NCBI RefSeq assembly: GCF_019599465.1
Contig: NZ_RKLR01000001.1
Span: 795,341 to 859,340, forward strand
Reading direction: 5' to 3'
DNA length: 64,000 nt
Source: Haloarcula rubra
Lineage (GTDB): Archaea; Halobacteriota; Halobacteria; Halobacteriales; Haloarculaceae
A model generated the notes under the pieces. It was not told the DNA's origin. It worked only from the letters and a program-made list of their open reading frames with translations, and searched no databases. Positions 17,671 to 26,700 of this stretch are shown one piece after another (within the stretch, counting starts at the first letter, position 1; the number at the start of each line of letters is the position of its first letter). The translations under genes and the position numbers were made by a program.

Positions 17671-18180
17671 ATGGACCTCGAACAGGTGTTCGGGCAGGTT
17701 CCAGACCCGACCGCTCACTCGTTCCCGGAGTACACCCTCGGTCAGGGGGACCCGGTGCGACCGGTGGCGGTCACCGAGGCGGAACTGTCGACGGTACTGT
17801 CGCTGTACGAGCGGTTCGCCGACGTCGACCCCAGCGGCGTCGATTCGAACCCGTTCTTCCGGGCGACGAGCGAGTTCCTCGAGCAGACGTTCGGGACGAC
17901 GCTCAAACGACCCGACGAGCAGTTACACGACGACATCGCCGCGATGCTCAACGACTTCTCGGACGACCTCGGCGGGAAGGCGATGGGCGTCGTCGACGCC
18001 ACGCCCGCCCACCACCGGACGCTGTACTTCTTCCTGACCAGTTGCAAGGCCTACCACGTCGCGCCGCACGTCCGGTTCGCGCCCGACCCGGACGCCGTCC
18101 AGACGCTGTACGACGTCTACGAGCGCGTGAGCGAACAGGAGTTCTACCTCAAGCGACCGAAGTCCGTCCTGGAGAGTTAG
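17671..18180 (+). CDS. Conserved haloarchaeal-type protein, function unknown
   Basis: The 169-residue protein is soluble, mixed alpha/beta, and has no signal peptide or membrane segment. It has an Asp-rich composition typical of the host and a conserved-looking block AMGVVDATPAHHRTLYFFLTSCKAYHVAPH with several His and one Cys, which could form a metal or ligand site. I do not recognise a family. An inverted repeat lies just upstream at 17619-17635. The next gene, a methyltransferase, starts 57 bp downstream and could be cotranscribed. Confidence 0.6.
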   Translation: MDLEQVFGQVPDPTAHSFPEYTLGQGDPVRPVAVTEAELSTVLSLYERFADVDPSGVDSNPFFRATSEFLEQTFGTTLKRPDEQLHDDIAAMLNDFSDDLGGKAMGVVDATPAHHRTLYFFLTSCKAYHVAPHVRFAPDPDAVQTLYDVYERVSEQEFYLKRPKSVLES

Positions 18181-18237
18181 CGTTCGCTCGCCCGCGGGCC
18201 CCGCGGCGCTGATACCGCTGGGGCCCTACTGGCCGGT

Positions 18238-18834
18238 ATGGACCCGGACGAGATACGGCGAGCGTGGGACGACGTCGCCGAGACGTACGCACAGCGGCGC
18301 GACCCGAGCGGGTCCGACGCCGCCCTCGTCGCGGACTTGCTGGCCGAACTGCCGCAGAACCCGACCGTGCTGGACGTGGGATGTGGCGACGGCGCGCGCA
18401 CGCTGGCGAACCTCCCGCCGGGGAGTGTCGGCCTCGACTTCTCCCGCCGAGGGCTGGAGCTGGCGACGGAGACGGTCCCCGGCGCGCGACTGGTGCAGGG
18501 GGACATGACCGCGCTCCCGGTCGCCGACGACAGCGTCGACGGCGTCACGGCCTACCACGCCGTCTTCCACGTCCCGCGTGAGCGCCACCCCGAGGTGTAC
18601 CGGGAGTTCGCCCGCGTCCTCCGGCCGGGCGGTCTCGTCCTCACGACGCTCCCGACCGGCCGGTTCGAGACCGTCCGCCGGGGGTGGATGGGCGGGTCGA
18701 TGTTCTTCTCCGCGCCCGGGCGGCAGGCGACGCTCGACCAGTTACGCGCGGCGGGGTTCTCCGAGGTGTGGACCGAGACGGCCGACGACCCGCTGGGCAC
18801 GTCGACGGAGTTCGCGTTCGCGCGACTGGGGTGA
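18238..18834 (+). CDS. Class I SAM-dependent methyltransferase
   Basis: The 198-residue protein contains the SAM-binding motif I VLDVGCGDGARTL (about residues 42-54), an acidic end of strand 2 (SVGLDFSRRG), the motif LPVADDSVDGVTAYHAVFHV, and the post-motif RVLRPGGLVLTTLP. This is a small methyltransferase-11-like enzyme of usual length. It methylates an unknown small molecule or protein in the cytoplasm. The start ATG follows gaccggt and gives a natural N-terminus MDPDEIRRAWDDVAETYAQRR, a frequent opening for this family in haloarchaea. Confidence 0.9.
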   Translation: MDPDEIRRAWDDVAETYAQRRDPSGSDAALVADLLAELPQNPTVLDVGCGDGARTLANLPPGSVGLDFSRRGLELATETVPGARLVQGDMTALPVADDSVDGVTAYHAVFHVPRERHPEVYREFARVLRPGGLVLTTLPTGRFETVRRGWMGGSMFFSAPGRQATLDQLRAAGFSEVWTETADDPLGTSTEFAFARLG

Positions 18835-18946
18835 CGGCGGTCGCGGCGTCGCCGGCGCGAAGGCCCCAACCGGGCAGCGTCGTCAGCCCACCGGCACACC
18901 CCTTCCCGGCGGTGCGTATTTCTAGTTGGGTGGTCTACACGAGAAC

Positions 18947-19429
18947 ATGGCGCTCGACGTCTCGGTTCCGGACCCGCCGTCGCTCCGCGGCCCACAGCCA
19001 CGGGGCGGGTATCAGGCCATCGACGAGCCGGAGGAAGAGGTCGAAGACGACTACCGCCGCGAGGAGATAGAGCGCATCCTCGCCGACGGTGCGTGGCACG
19101 ACGCCTTCGAGGAGTGGACGACCCAGACCGGTCTGACGGCCCCCGACTTCGACGTCGTCGTCGAACACGACCTCGTCGAGGGGTTCGACTTCTACTGGGA
19201 CCCCGCCACCGACGAGGTGGGCTACCGGGCCCCGGCCCTACCCGACGAGGCCCGCGACGAACTCGACACCGACGACGTAGACGAGATAGAGTCGGAACTG
19301 GACTCGCTCGGTCGCGTCGTCTCGGAGATGCTGGAGAACGACTACCTCCTGCGGGACGACGAGACGTTCGGCTTCTTCGAGGACGACGCGACCGAGGAGA
19401 CGTTCGACTACGACGACCGCGAGGAGTAG
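18947..19429 (+). CDS. Acidic haloarchaeal protein, function unknown
   Basis: The 160-residue product begins MALDVSVPDPPSLRGPQPRG. It has a charged helical middle (REEIERILADGAWHDAFEEW) and a very acidic C-terminus. No membrane segment or catalytic motif is visible. I start at the ATG at 18947, since a GTG-type start at 18926 adds seven unconserved residues. The next gene (GTG at 19431) begins one base after the stop codon, so the two are probably translated from one transcript. Confidence 0.65.
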   Translation: MALDVSVPDPPSLRGPQPRGGYQAIDEPEEEVEDDYRREEIERILADGAWHDAFEEWTTQTGLTAPDFDVVVEHDLVEGFDFYWDPATDEVGYRAPALPDEARDELDTDDVDEIESELDSLGRVVSEMLENDYLLRDDETFGFFEDDATEETFDYDDREE

Positions 19430-19430
19430 C

Positions 19431-19823
19431 GTGGTCGCGGTGAGGCCGGTTCGGGCGGGCGTGGTCGTCGCGGTGGCCATCACGCTGTTCGGCGTCGGAA
19501 CGCTCGGCGCCCTCGTCTACGCGGACCTCACGACGGCGGTCACCCGCGACGACTTCGAGGCGTACAGACGGGGATGTGACGAGTTGGCGGGGCAGACCCG
19601 CCTCGTCGACGGCGGCCTCGGAATGCGCGAGACGACGCTGAACGAGACGCACGTACAGCGGTGTGAGAACACGACCTACGAGGAGTACCGACAGGAACGG
19701 CACCAGTCGCTCCGCACCGCACCCATCGGACTGGCACAGTGGCTCTCCTACGGCACTGTGGGCCTCCTGGCGACGGGAGGCGGCGTCGCCGTCCTTCGGC
19801 GGGAACTGGCCGCCCAACGGTAG
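19431..19823 (+). CDS. Two-helix membrane protein with extracytoplasmic Cys loop
   Basis: The 130 residues show an N-terminal helix (about 8-31), an exterior loop with two Cys (CDEL and QRCENTTY) and N-glycosylation-like sequons NET and NTT, and a second helix (about 101-121). The two Cys may form a disulfide outside the cell. The start is a GTG one base after the previous stop, suggesting translational coupling. No family is recognised. Confidence 0.6.
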   Translation: MVAVRPVRAGVVVAVAITLFGVGTLGALVYADLTTAVTRDDFEAYRRGCDELAGQTRLVDGGLGMRETTLNETHVQRCENTTYEEYRQERHQSLRTAPIGLAQWLSYGTVGLLATGGGVAVLRRELAAQR

Positions 19824-19918
19824 CCGGTGGCGCGGTTACACCGGCCCACGACCCCGTCGAGTTCGGCGCTCGCCGACGACACGGTCTTCTCGCCCGGCCG
19901 CCTAACAGGAGTGCTATA

Positions 19919-20209
19919 GTGTCTGACAACGATCCGTTCGAGAACCTCGACGTCCCCGACGACCCGACCGCCGACTTAGACCGGGCGACACAGCGCCTGT
20001 CGGTCAGGACCGACGAACGCCGCTACGGCAAGCAGATGGTGCTAGTGGAGGGGTTCGACGGCGACACCGACGTCGAGTCGCTCGCCTCCGACCTGAAATC
20101 GTCGCTCGGGACCGGTGGAACGGTCAAAGAGGGACGTATCGAACTCCAGGGCGACCACGCCGACCGCGTCCGAGAACTCCTCGCCGAGAGCGGCTTCCAG
20201 ACCACCTGA
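19919..20209 (+). CDS. SUI1/eIF1-family protein (YciH-like paralogue)
   Basis: The 96-residue protein carries the SUI1 core: ERRYGKQMVLVEGFDGD, then LKSSLGTGGTVKEGRIELQGDH, ending in VRELLAESGF. In archaea the canonical eIF1 homologue has an N-terminal Cys-rich zinc part. Here that part is replaced by an acidic leader SDNDPFENLDVPDDPTADL. SUI1 proteins bind the small ribosomal subunit and govern start-codon choice, so this shorter form may be a modulator. The only suitable start is the GTG at 19919; the longer open frame upstream has non-native codon use. It is convergent with mutS. Confidence 0.8.
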   Translation: MSDNDPFENLDVPDDPTADLDRATQRLSVRTDERRYGKQMVLVEGFDGDTDVESLASDLKSSLGTGGTVKEGRIELQGDHADRVRELLAESGFQTT

Positions 20210-20248
20210 GACCGCTGACGGTCACCCCGAGCGTATTTTTTACCCGAG

Positions 20249-22948
20249 TCACTCCTCGGCCAGTTCGTCCTGCCACTGCTGGACTTTCGCCATCAGTTCG
20301 ACCGGCGGCGTCTCGTCGACGTCGACGTCCGAGAGGGCCGCGAGCACGTCCTCGGCGTCCTCGCCGAATCGCTCTGCGAGGGCGTCCGTCGTGGTAGCGG
20401 CCCCACCGCCGTCGGCGCTCGCACGCTCACTGTCTGCCGACCCGCCGCCGAACGTCCCCGAGGAGAGGTCGAAGACGGCCTGTTTCGTCCCGCCACCGCC
20501 GCTCCCGCGAGCCTCGATGGCCTTCTCCTCGCGCAGGCGGTCCAGTACCTCCTGCGAGCGGTCGACCACCGGCCCGGGGACGCCGGCCATGTCGGCGACG
20601 TGAATCCCGTAGCTCCGGTCGGTCGGTCCGTCCCTGACGGTTCTGAGGAACGTCACGCCGTCCTCGCCCGCCGACTCCGGTTCGCCGGCGACGGCGACGT
20701 GGACGTTCTCGACGCGTTCGAGGTGGTCCGCCAGCGTCGTCAGTTCGTGGTAGTGCGTGGCGAACAGCGTCTTCGCGCGTACCTCGTTGTGGAGGTACTC
20801 CGTCGCCGCCCACGCGATGGAGATGCCGTCGAACGTCGCCGTCCCGCGGCCGACTTCGTCCAGAATCACCAGCGAGTCCTCTGTCGCGGAGTGGAGGATG
20901 TTCGACAGTTCCTGCATCTCGACCATGAACGTCGAGCGACCCTGCGCGAGTTCGTCGAGTGCGCCGACGCGGGTGTAGATGCCGTCGACGAGGCCCACGG
21001 TGGCGTCCCGCGCCGGGACGAAACTCCCCGCCTGCGCCAGTAGCGTGATGAGCGCGGCCTGTCGCATGTACGTCGACTTCCCGCTCATGTTGGGACCGGT
21101 GACGACGAGGAACTGCCGGTCGCGGTCCAGAAAGAGGTCGTTCGGGACGAACTCGGTGGTCTGCTCGACGACGGGGTGGCGACCGGCCTCGATGGACAGT
21201 TCCTCGCCGTCGGTCACGTCCGGCCGCGTCCAGTCGTTCTCGACGGCGTGGACGGCCAGCGACGCCAGCGCGTCGATTTCGGCGAGCGTCCGACCCACGT
21301 CCTGCATGAGCGTCGCGTGTTCGGCCACCCGTTGTCGGAGGTCCTCGAACAGGTCGTACTCCATCTCGTGGCGGCGCTCCTCCAGTCGCAGGACCGCCCG
21401 CTCTTTCTCGTCGAGTTCGGGGATGGTGTAGCGTTTCGAGTTCTTCAGCGTCTTTATCTCCTCGTACTCCTCGGGGACGCTGTCCGTCTCGGACTTCCCG
21501 ACCTGAATGTAGTAGCCGTCGGTCTTGTTGCGGTCGACCGAGAGGTGGGTGATGCCGGTGCGCTCTTTCTCGCGGTCGGGCAGGGTCTCCAGCCACTCCA
21601 GCGCGCTCTCGTGGTCGTCGATAATCTCGTCCAGACTGTCGTCGTAGCCCCGCCGGAACAGGCCGCCCTGCGTGACCGTCCCCGGCGGGTCCTCGACGAG
21701 CGCTGCGTCCAGTTCGGCGGCGAGGTCGGCGGCGGCCTCGCGGTCCGCGCCCGAGAGCGCGTCGGCCAGCGGCGACTCGGCCAGTCGCTCGGTCTGCTCG
21801 ACGGCGTCGGCGACCTGCGGGAGCAGTGCCAGCGTCTCCTGGGCGGCCCGGAGGTCCCGGGCGTCGGCGCTCCCGGAGGTGGCACGGGAGGCCAGTCGTT
21901 CGAGGTCGTAGGCGTCCGAGAGGGTCTCTCGGATGGTCTCGCGGGCCATCGCCTCGCGGGTCAGCGCCGCCACGGAGGACTGCCGGCGGTGGAGTTCCCC
22001 CCGGTCACGGCGGGGGCGCTGGAGCCACCGGCGGAGGAGTCGCCCGCCGGCGGCCGTCGTGGTGTGGTCGACGGTGTCGAACAGCGACCCCGACTTCCCG
22101 CCCTGCATCGTCTCGGTGAGTTCGAGGTTCCGCTGGGTGGTCGCGTCCAGCGCGACGTGTTCGCGGGCGCCGTAGGCCTGTAACCGCGTGACGGCGGCGA
22201 GCGTCCCGACGCCGGTCTCTTCGACGTACGAGAGGACCGCACCGGCGGCGGCGATAGCCGCGTCGTCGTCGGCGATGCCCACGCTCGACAGCGTCTCGGC
22301 GCCGAACTGCTCGCGTACCCGGTGGCGGGCCCGGCCGGGCGCGAACGACTCCGTCGCGTGGAGGCTCACGGCAGCGTCGGAGCGCTCCGAGAGGGCGTCC
22401 AGAAAGTCGTCGTCGTTCCGCAGGTCGGGGCCGGGCAGGACCTCCGCCGGGGCGAAGGTGTACAGTTCGGTGAGGACGGCGCCGGGGTCGGCGTCGTCGA
22501 GTTGCGTGACCTGAAACTGGCCGGTCGTCACGTCGGCGAAGGCCAGTCCGTAGGTGTCGCCGTCGCGGGAGGACTGCCGGACGACGGCGGCGAGGTACTG
22601 TGCGGAAGCGTCACCGGTTTCGAGGTGTGTCCCGGGCGTCACCACGCGCGTTATCTCGCGGGCGTGGCCGTCGGCCGTCTCGTGTTGGTCGGCGACGGCG
22701 ACGCGGTACCCCCGTTCGACCAGCGCGGAGACGTACGGCGTCAAGTCGTCGACGGGGACGCCGGCCATCGGGTACGACGACCCGTGGGAGGACTTCTGGC
22801 TCACCTTCAGGTCCAGTTCCTCGGCCACCAGTTCGGCGTCGTCGGCGAAGAACTCGTAGAAGTCGCCACACTGCATCGTCAGCACGTCGGCGTCGGTCTC
22901 CTCCTTGAGCGAGAGGAACTCCCCGACGATACCCGTCGCCTCTGTCAT
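20249..22948 (-). CDS. mutS: DNA mismatch repair protein MutS (copy 1)
   Basis: The 899 residues include the mismatch-recognition domain, with the F-x-E motif in CGDFYEFF (Phe30, Glu32). Next come the connector, the core/lever and clamp (ITHLSVDRNKTDGYYIQVG), and the ABC-type ATPase with Walker [15 protein letters not shown], Walker [12 protein letters not shown], and the TH motif LFATHYHELT. A linker of about 60 residues and a C-terminal helix (about 860-895) end it. It is a complete MutS1-type protein that should detect mismatches and recruit MutL. The N-terminus is shorter than in the second MutS of this window (51717). The start ATG at 22948 leads directly into the recognition domain. Confidence 0.96.
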   Translation of the reverse strand: MTEATGIVGEFLSLKEETDADVLTMQCGDFYEFFADDAELVAEELDLKVSQKSSHGSSYPMAGVPVDDLTPYVSALVERGYRVAVADQHETADGHAREITRVVTPGTHLETGDASAQYLAAVVRQSSRDGDTYGLAFADVTTGQFQVTQLDDADPGAVLTELYTFAPAEVLPGPDLRNDDDFLDALSERSDAAVSLHATESFAPGRARHRVREQFGAETLSSVGIADDDAAIAAAGAVLSYVEETGVGTLAAVTRLQAYGAREHVALDATTQRNLELTETMQGGKSGSLFDTVDHTTTAAGGRLLRRWLQRPRRDRGELHRRQSSVAALTREAMARETIRETLSDAYDLERLASRATSGSADARDLRAAQETLALLPQVADAVEQTERLAESPLADALSGADREAAADLAAELDAALVEDPPGTVTQGGLFRRGYDDSLDEIIDDHESALEWLETLPDREKERTGITHLSVDRNKTDGYYIQVGKSETDSVPEEYEEIKTLKNSKRYTIPELDEKERAVLRLEERRHEMEYDLFEDLRQRVAEHATLMQDVGRTLAEIDALASLAVHAVENDWTRPDVTDGEELSIEAGRHPVVEQTTEFVPNDLFLDRDRQFLVVTGPNMSGKSTYMRQAALITLLAQAGSFVPARDATVGLVDGIYTRVGALDELAQGRSTFMVEMQELSNILHSATEDSLVILDEVGRGTATFDGISIAWAATEYLHNEVRAKTLFATHYHELTTLADHLERVENVHVAVAGEPESAGEDGVTFLRTVRDGPTDRSYGIHVADMAGVPGPVVDRSQEVLDRLREEKAIEARGSGGGGTKQAVFDLSSGTFGGGSADSERASADGGGAATTTDALAERFGEDAEDVLAALSDVDVDETPPVELMAKVQQWQDELAEE

Positions 22949-22999
22949 AGCCGTTCCTCTGTCCGTCCCCGGGGTAAGGATTGCGGGAGCGGCGCGACT

Positions 23000-23548
23000 C
23001 TACGGCGCCAGTCGCTCCAGTTTCTCGACCTGGAGTTCGGTGACGTCCCGGAGACTCTCCAGCGGCCCGTCGTCGTACAGGCCGACGTTGAGCGAGAGGT
23101 TGCGGTAGGTGACGATGGCGTGCGCTTCGTCGCCGAAGGTCACGAGCGTGCCCTCGTCGCCGTACTGGAGGGCCGTGGCGGTGGCGTCGTCCTCCTCACG
23201 GTATAGCTCGACGAGGTTGTCGTGGTCGAAGACGGCGCCGTCGACGCTCGTCCGTCGGGAGAGGCCCAGACTTATCTGGTGGGAGCGGTCGCCGTCGACG
23301 AACACCTCGTAGCCGACGCTGAACGTATCGTCCCGGCGATTCGAGGGACTCTGCTCCCACGTCGCCCCCGACGGGAGTTCCCCGCGGGTGAGGACCAGTG
23401 TCTCCGGGTGTGCCTCGAACAGCGCGACGGTCGGTGTCGACGTCGGCGTCGGACCGACCGTCGGCAGCGAGTCGGAACAGCCAGCGAGTGCCGCGACACC
23501 GACCAGCGAGAGAAATCCGCGGCGGTCGTAGCGAGGGTCGTCGGTCAT
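23000..23548 (-). CDS. Tat-exported lipoprotein, function unknown
   Basis: The 182-residue protein has the twin-arginine signal DRRGFLSLVGVAALAGC, with Arg9-Arg10 and a lipobox Cys24. It is therefore expected to be exported folded and lipid-anchored outside the cell, as is common in haloarchaea. A Pro/Thr-rich spacer (PTVGPTPTSTPTV) precedes a domain of about 140 residues with mixed strands and helices and no recognisable active site. A TATA-like TTATATTCAAT on the minus strand precedes the ATG by about 25 bp, consistent with a leaderless transcript. Confidence 0.8.
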   Translation of the reverse strand: MTDDPRYDRRGFLSLVGVAALAGCSDSLPTVGPTPTSTPTVALFEAHPETLVLTRGELPSGATWEQSPSNRRDDTFSVGYEVFVDGDRSHQISLGLSRRTSVDGAVFDHDNLVELYREEDDATATALQYGDEGTLVTFGDEAHAIVTYRNLSLNVGLYDDGPLESLRDVTELQVEKLERLAP

Positions 23549-23604
23549 GCGCTTGAGAATTCAGGTATTGAATATAACGTTGCTGGTCCCGAGATATTCA
23601 GGCC

Positions 23605-23721
23605 ACGACAGCCCCCCTCCGCGTGGTCGTCTCCGTACAGAACGCGGGCCGCGAGCAGCTATCGACCGCGTTCGCCGAAGAGGTATTCACGGAGTGTGAC
23701 CTCGAGAACCGCGTCGAGTAG
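23605..23721 (+). pseudogene. Remnant of an ArsC/low-molecular-weight phosphatase-like gene
   Basis: Translated from 23605, this stretch reads TTAPLRVVVSVQNAGREQ and continues LSTAFAEEVFTECDLENRVE before a TAG stop. It aligns with the N-terminal 36 residues of the intact protein at 28759 (FRVAFVCVQNAGRSQMSTAFAE...), with about half the positions identical. The nucleophile Cys is replaced by Ser and the next loop Ser by Glu. No ATG is available and the frame stops after the first helix. It is therefore a dead, truncated copy. Both copies lie on the plus strand and flank the multicopper oxidase gene. Confidence 0.75.
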
Positions 23722-23776
23722 TCACCGGCGCAGGGATTGCGGGAGCGGTCGGCGTGACTTGGCGCCGCCGACCGAG

Positions 23777-26700
23777 TTAGCTGTCGGTCTGGGTGCCGCC
23801 CTGGCCGTCGGTCGTCGTCTCGTTTCCGTTTCCGCTGCCGTTCCCGGTCGTGTCGCCGTCCATCGGGGTCGCGACGTCGGCGAACGCGGCGACGGCCTCG
23901 ACCCGCGTGTTAGTCGTCCGGCGGACGAACTCGGCCACGTCGGACCCCGGCGGCGAGTCGACGAGGTCACGGAGGGATTCGCCGCCGGCGACGACGAACT
24001 CCGAACCCGAATCCGTCTCGACGACGATGTCGCTCGCGCTCTCGCCCTGTCGCGGCTGGAGCCGGACGACGGAGCCGACCCGCTCGCCCGTCGTCGTCCC
24101 GAGCAACTGGAGCGTCGCGTCGGCGAGGTTCGTGACTTCGCTCGGGTTCGTGTCGGTGAACACGTAGACCGCACCGGCGTTCACCGCGCCGATTTCGCTC
24201 TCGGGAACGCCGACGACCACGTCCTGCTGGCCCGTGCCGGTCACGTCGCCCACCTGCACGACGTAGCCGGGTCGCCCGGACAGCGGGACGTTCCCCGCCC
24301 GGTCGGGCAACGGCTGGATGGCTTCGTCGGGGAACCGGTCCGGTTGCTGTCGGACACGGAAGATGCCCCACAGGCCCGCTTCGAGGCGGCGGCGCTGCTT
24401 CGTCTCCTGATAGATGTAGTCACCGTTGCCGCTGCCGCTCCCTAACCCACCTGCTCCACCGAGCAGGCTGAACGTCTCGGCCTTTCCGGGGCTGAGTTGC
24501 CCGTCGACGCCGATGACGGGCGACTCGTCGACGCCTTGGAAGCGCTGCCACTGATGGTCTGCGAGGTGGAACGCGACCGCCCGGGCTTTGTCGGCGCCGC
24601 TTGCGACCCGGAACCGGACGGGGTCGTCGGTGAGCGCCTTCCAGATAGGCGTGTTCGGGTCGCCGTGGACGCGCGAACTGTAGACGAGGTGCTGGGCGTC
24701 GTTGTTCTCGAACCGGCGGACGAACGGTTCCGAGCGGTAGTTGACGCCGCCGTACCCCTGGTCCTCGGTGTCGCCGAGTTGGGTGCAGGGGGCGTCCGGG
24801 TTCTCGATGTCCGGGCCCGGCGGCACCACGCAGTCGTCGGGGTCGTCCCGGTTCAGGATGAACTGTCCGTCGGCGAAGATGAGCGCGTTCTCGCGGAAGT
24901 CCGGTTCGCCGTTTCCGGTATCAATCATCGACGCCGCACTCGTGACGCTGACTTCGCCAGTTCGGTTGTCGAGCGTCACCGAATCCCGTGGCTCGATAAC
25001 CAGCTGACCGAAGGCACCGTGATGACGGGTGCTGCGGATGTCGGCCATGTCCCACAGGATCGAGGTTCCCACCTCGCCGCTGGCGAACCAGCGGTAGGTG
25101 ACGGTCTCGCCCCGGTCGACCGTGGTATCGTAGTTGAATCCGACCGTCGACCCGTTCGAGCCGTTGACGTCGTAGTCGAGCAGGAGCGGGTGTAACGAGA
25201 TGCGCTCCGAGCGGTCCCAGTCCTGCGAGACGCGCATCTTCGGGTGCGGGTGGTCGTCGTTAGGGTCCTCGGGCAGGTCGTTGGTGAGGTTTATCTCGAT
25301 GCAGTCGCCATCGTTGGCGTGGAGCGTCAGCGGTTCGACCGGGCGTTCGCCGTTCTTTATCTCGTCGACGTAGCGGTCGAGCGCGAAGACGACGCCGTAC
25401 TCGTCGTGGTCGCCGTAGTCGTTGTACGGGATGTCCACCTGAAACGCCGTCACGTCGAACGACCGCACCGGGGCGTCGTCGGGACAGGGGTCGCCGGCGT
25501 CGTCGGGTGCCGGTGGAATCTCCCCGATGCTTCCGTTCTGGCGGGCGTCCCGGTCCGGCGGAAACGCTCGGTCGTCGTCGCTGGCATAGCGGAGTTTGGC
25601 TCGCTGTCCCTCCGCGGCCCAGTCGAAATCGGCGAACGGCGCCGGGTGTCCCATCGCCTCGAGTTGAGCCTCGGAGATGGACTCGCTCGGTGCGTCTTGG
25701 CCGGGGAGGGTCTGAAGGTGGTCCACCTGGGCGTCCCAGACGCGGGCTAGCCCCCACATCCCAGTCCACATGTCGTCGATGGTGTTCGAGCCGTACCGGT
25801 AGTCCCGCACCGGCAGGCCGTCCGGGTTCGTGATGTGGTCGAAGCCGGGGTCGGTCTCCGACGACGAGACTCTGAACGTGAACGCCTCCGAGGTGCCGAT
25901 GACCTGCGAGACGGAGTCCTGCTGTGCGAACCCCTCCGGGTCGAACTGGAGGCCCTGGAGACCGAAGTTGTGCTGTTCCTCGTAGGACCCCTGGAACAGT
26001 CGGAGCCTGAGCGGGTCGCCAGCGTACGCCTCCAGGACCGGCGTCTCGGGGTCGCCGTGAGTTTTCGAACTGTGGACGTACGCCGGGTCCTCGTCGTCGC
26101 GGTGGTAGAACGGCGAGTTCCGGTAGTTGATGGCCATCGTCCCGGCGTTCTGGTTGTGCTCCTCGTCGGGGTTGACGAACTCGCCCGTGTCACCGTCCCG
26201 CAACTGCGCGAAGTCGTGGTAGTGGAGCGCCTGTTCGCGGAAGGCCTCGCTCTCCGGCGGGTCGATGATGGCCTGTGCGCCGCTGTAGAGTGGGTCGCCC
26301 GAGTACGGGTCCAGCCACTCCGACCCCTTCGGTTCGACGATGAGACCGCAGAACAGGCCGTGCATGCCCTCCGAGACGCCGATGATGTGGTCGTGGAAGA
26401 AGATGGCGCCCTCCTCGTCGGCGTACCAGCGGTACTGCATCGTGTCGCCGGGGTCGGTCGACTGCTCGTAGTTGAACCCCGTCGTGACCGACTCCGACCC
26501 CAACTGGTCGAATCCGACGAAGTGCGGGTGGACCGACGTCGGGAATCCCTCTTCCAGTTCGTTCTGCAGTCGGACCTCCACGCAGTCGCCGACGTTGGCC
26601 CGGACGAACAGCGGTTCGGGGTTCAGGTCGCCGTTCCGGAGGAGGTCGGCGTCGTCGACGTCGATAGTCTCCTGAACGGTCCCGTCGGGGTCCTTGATTT

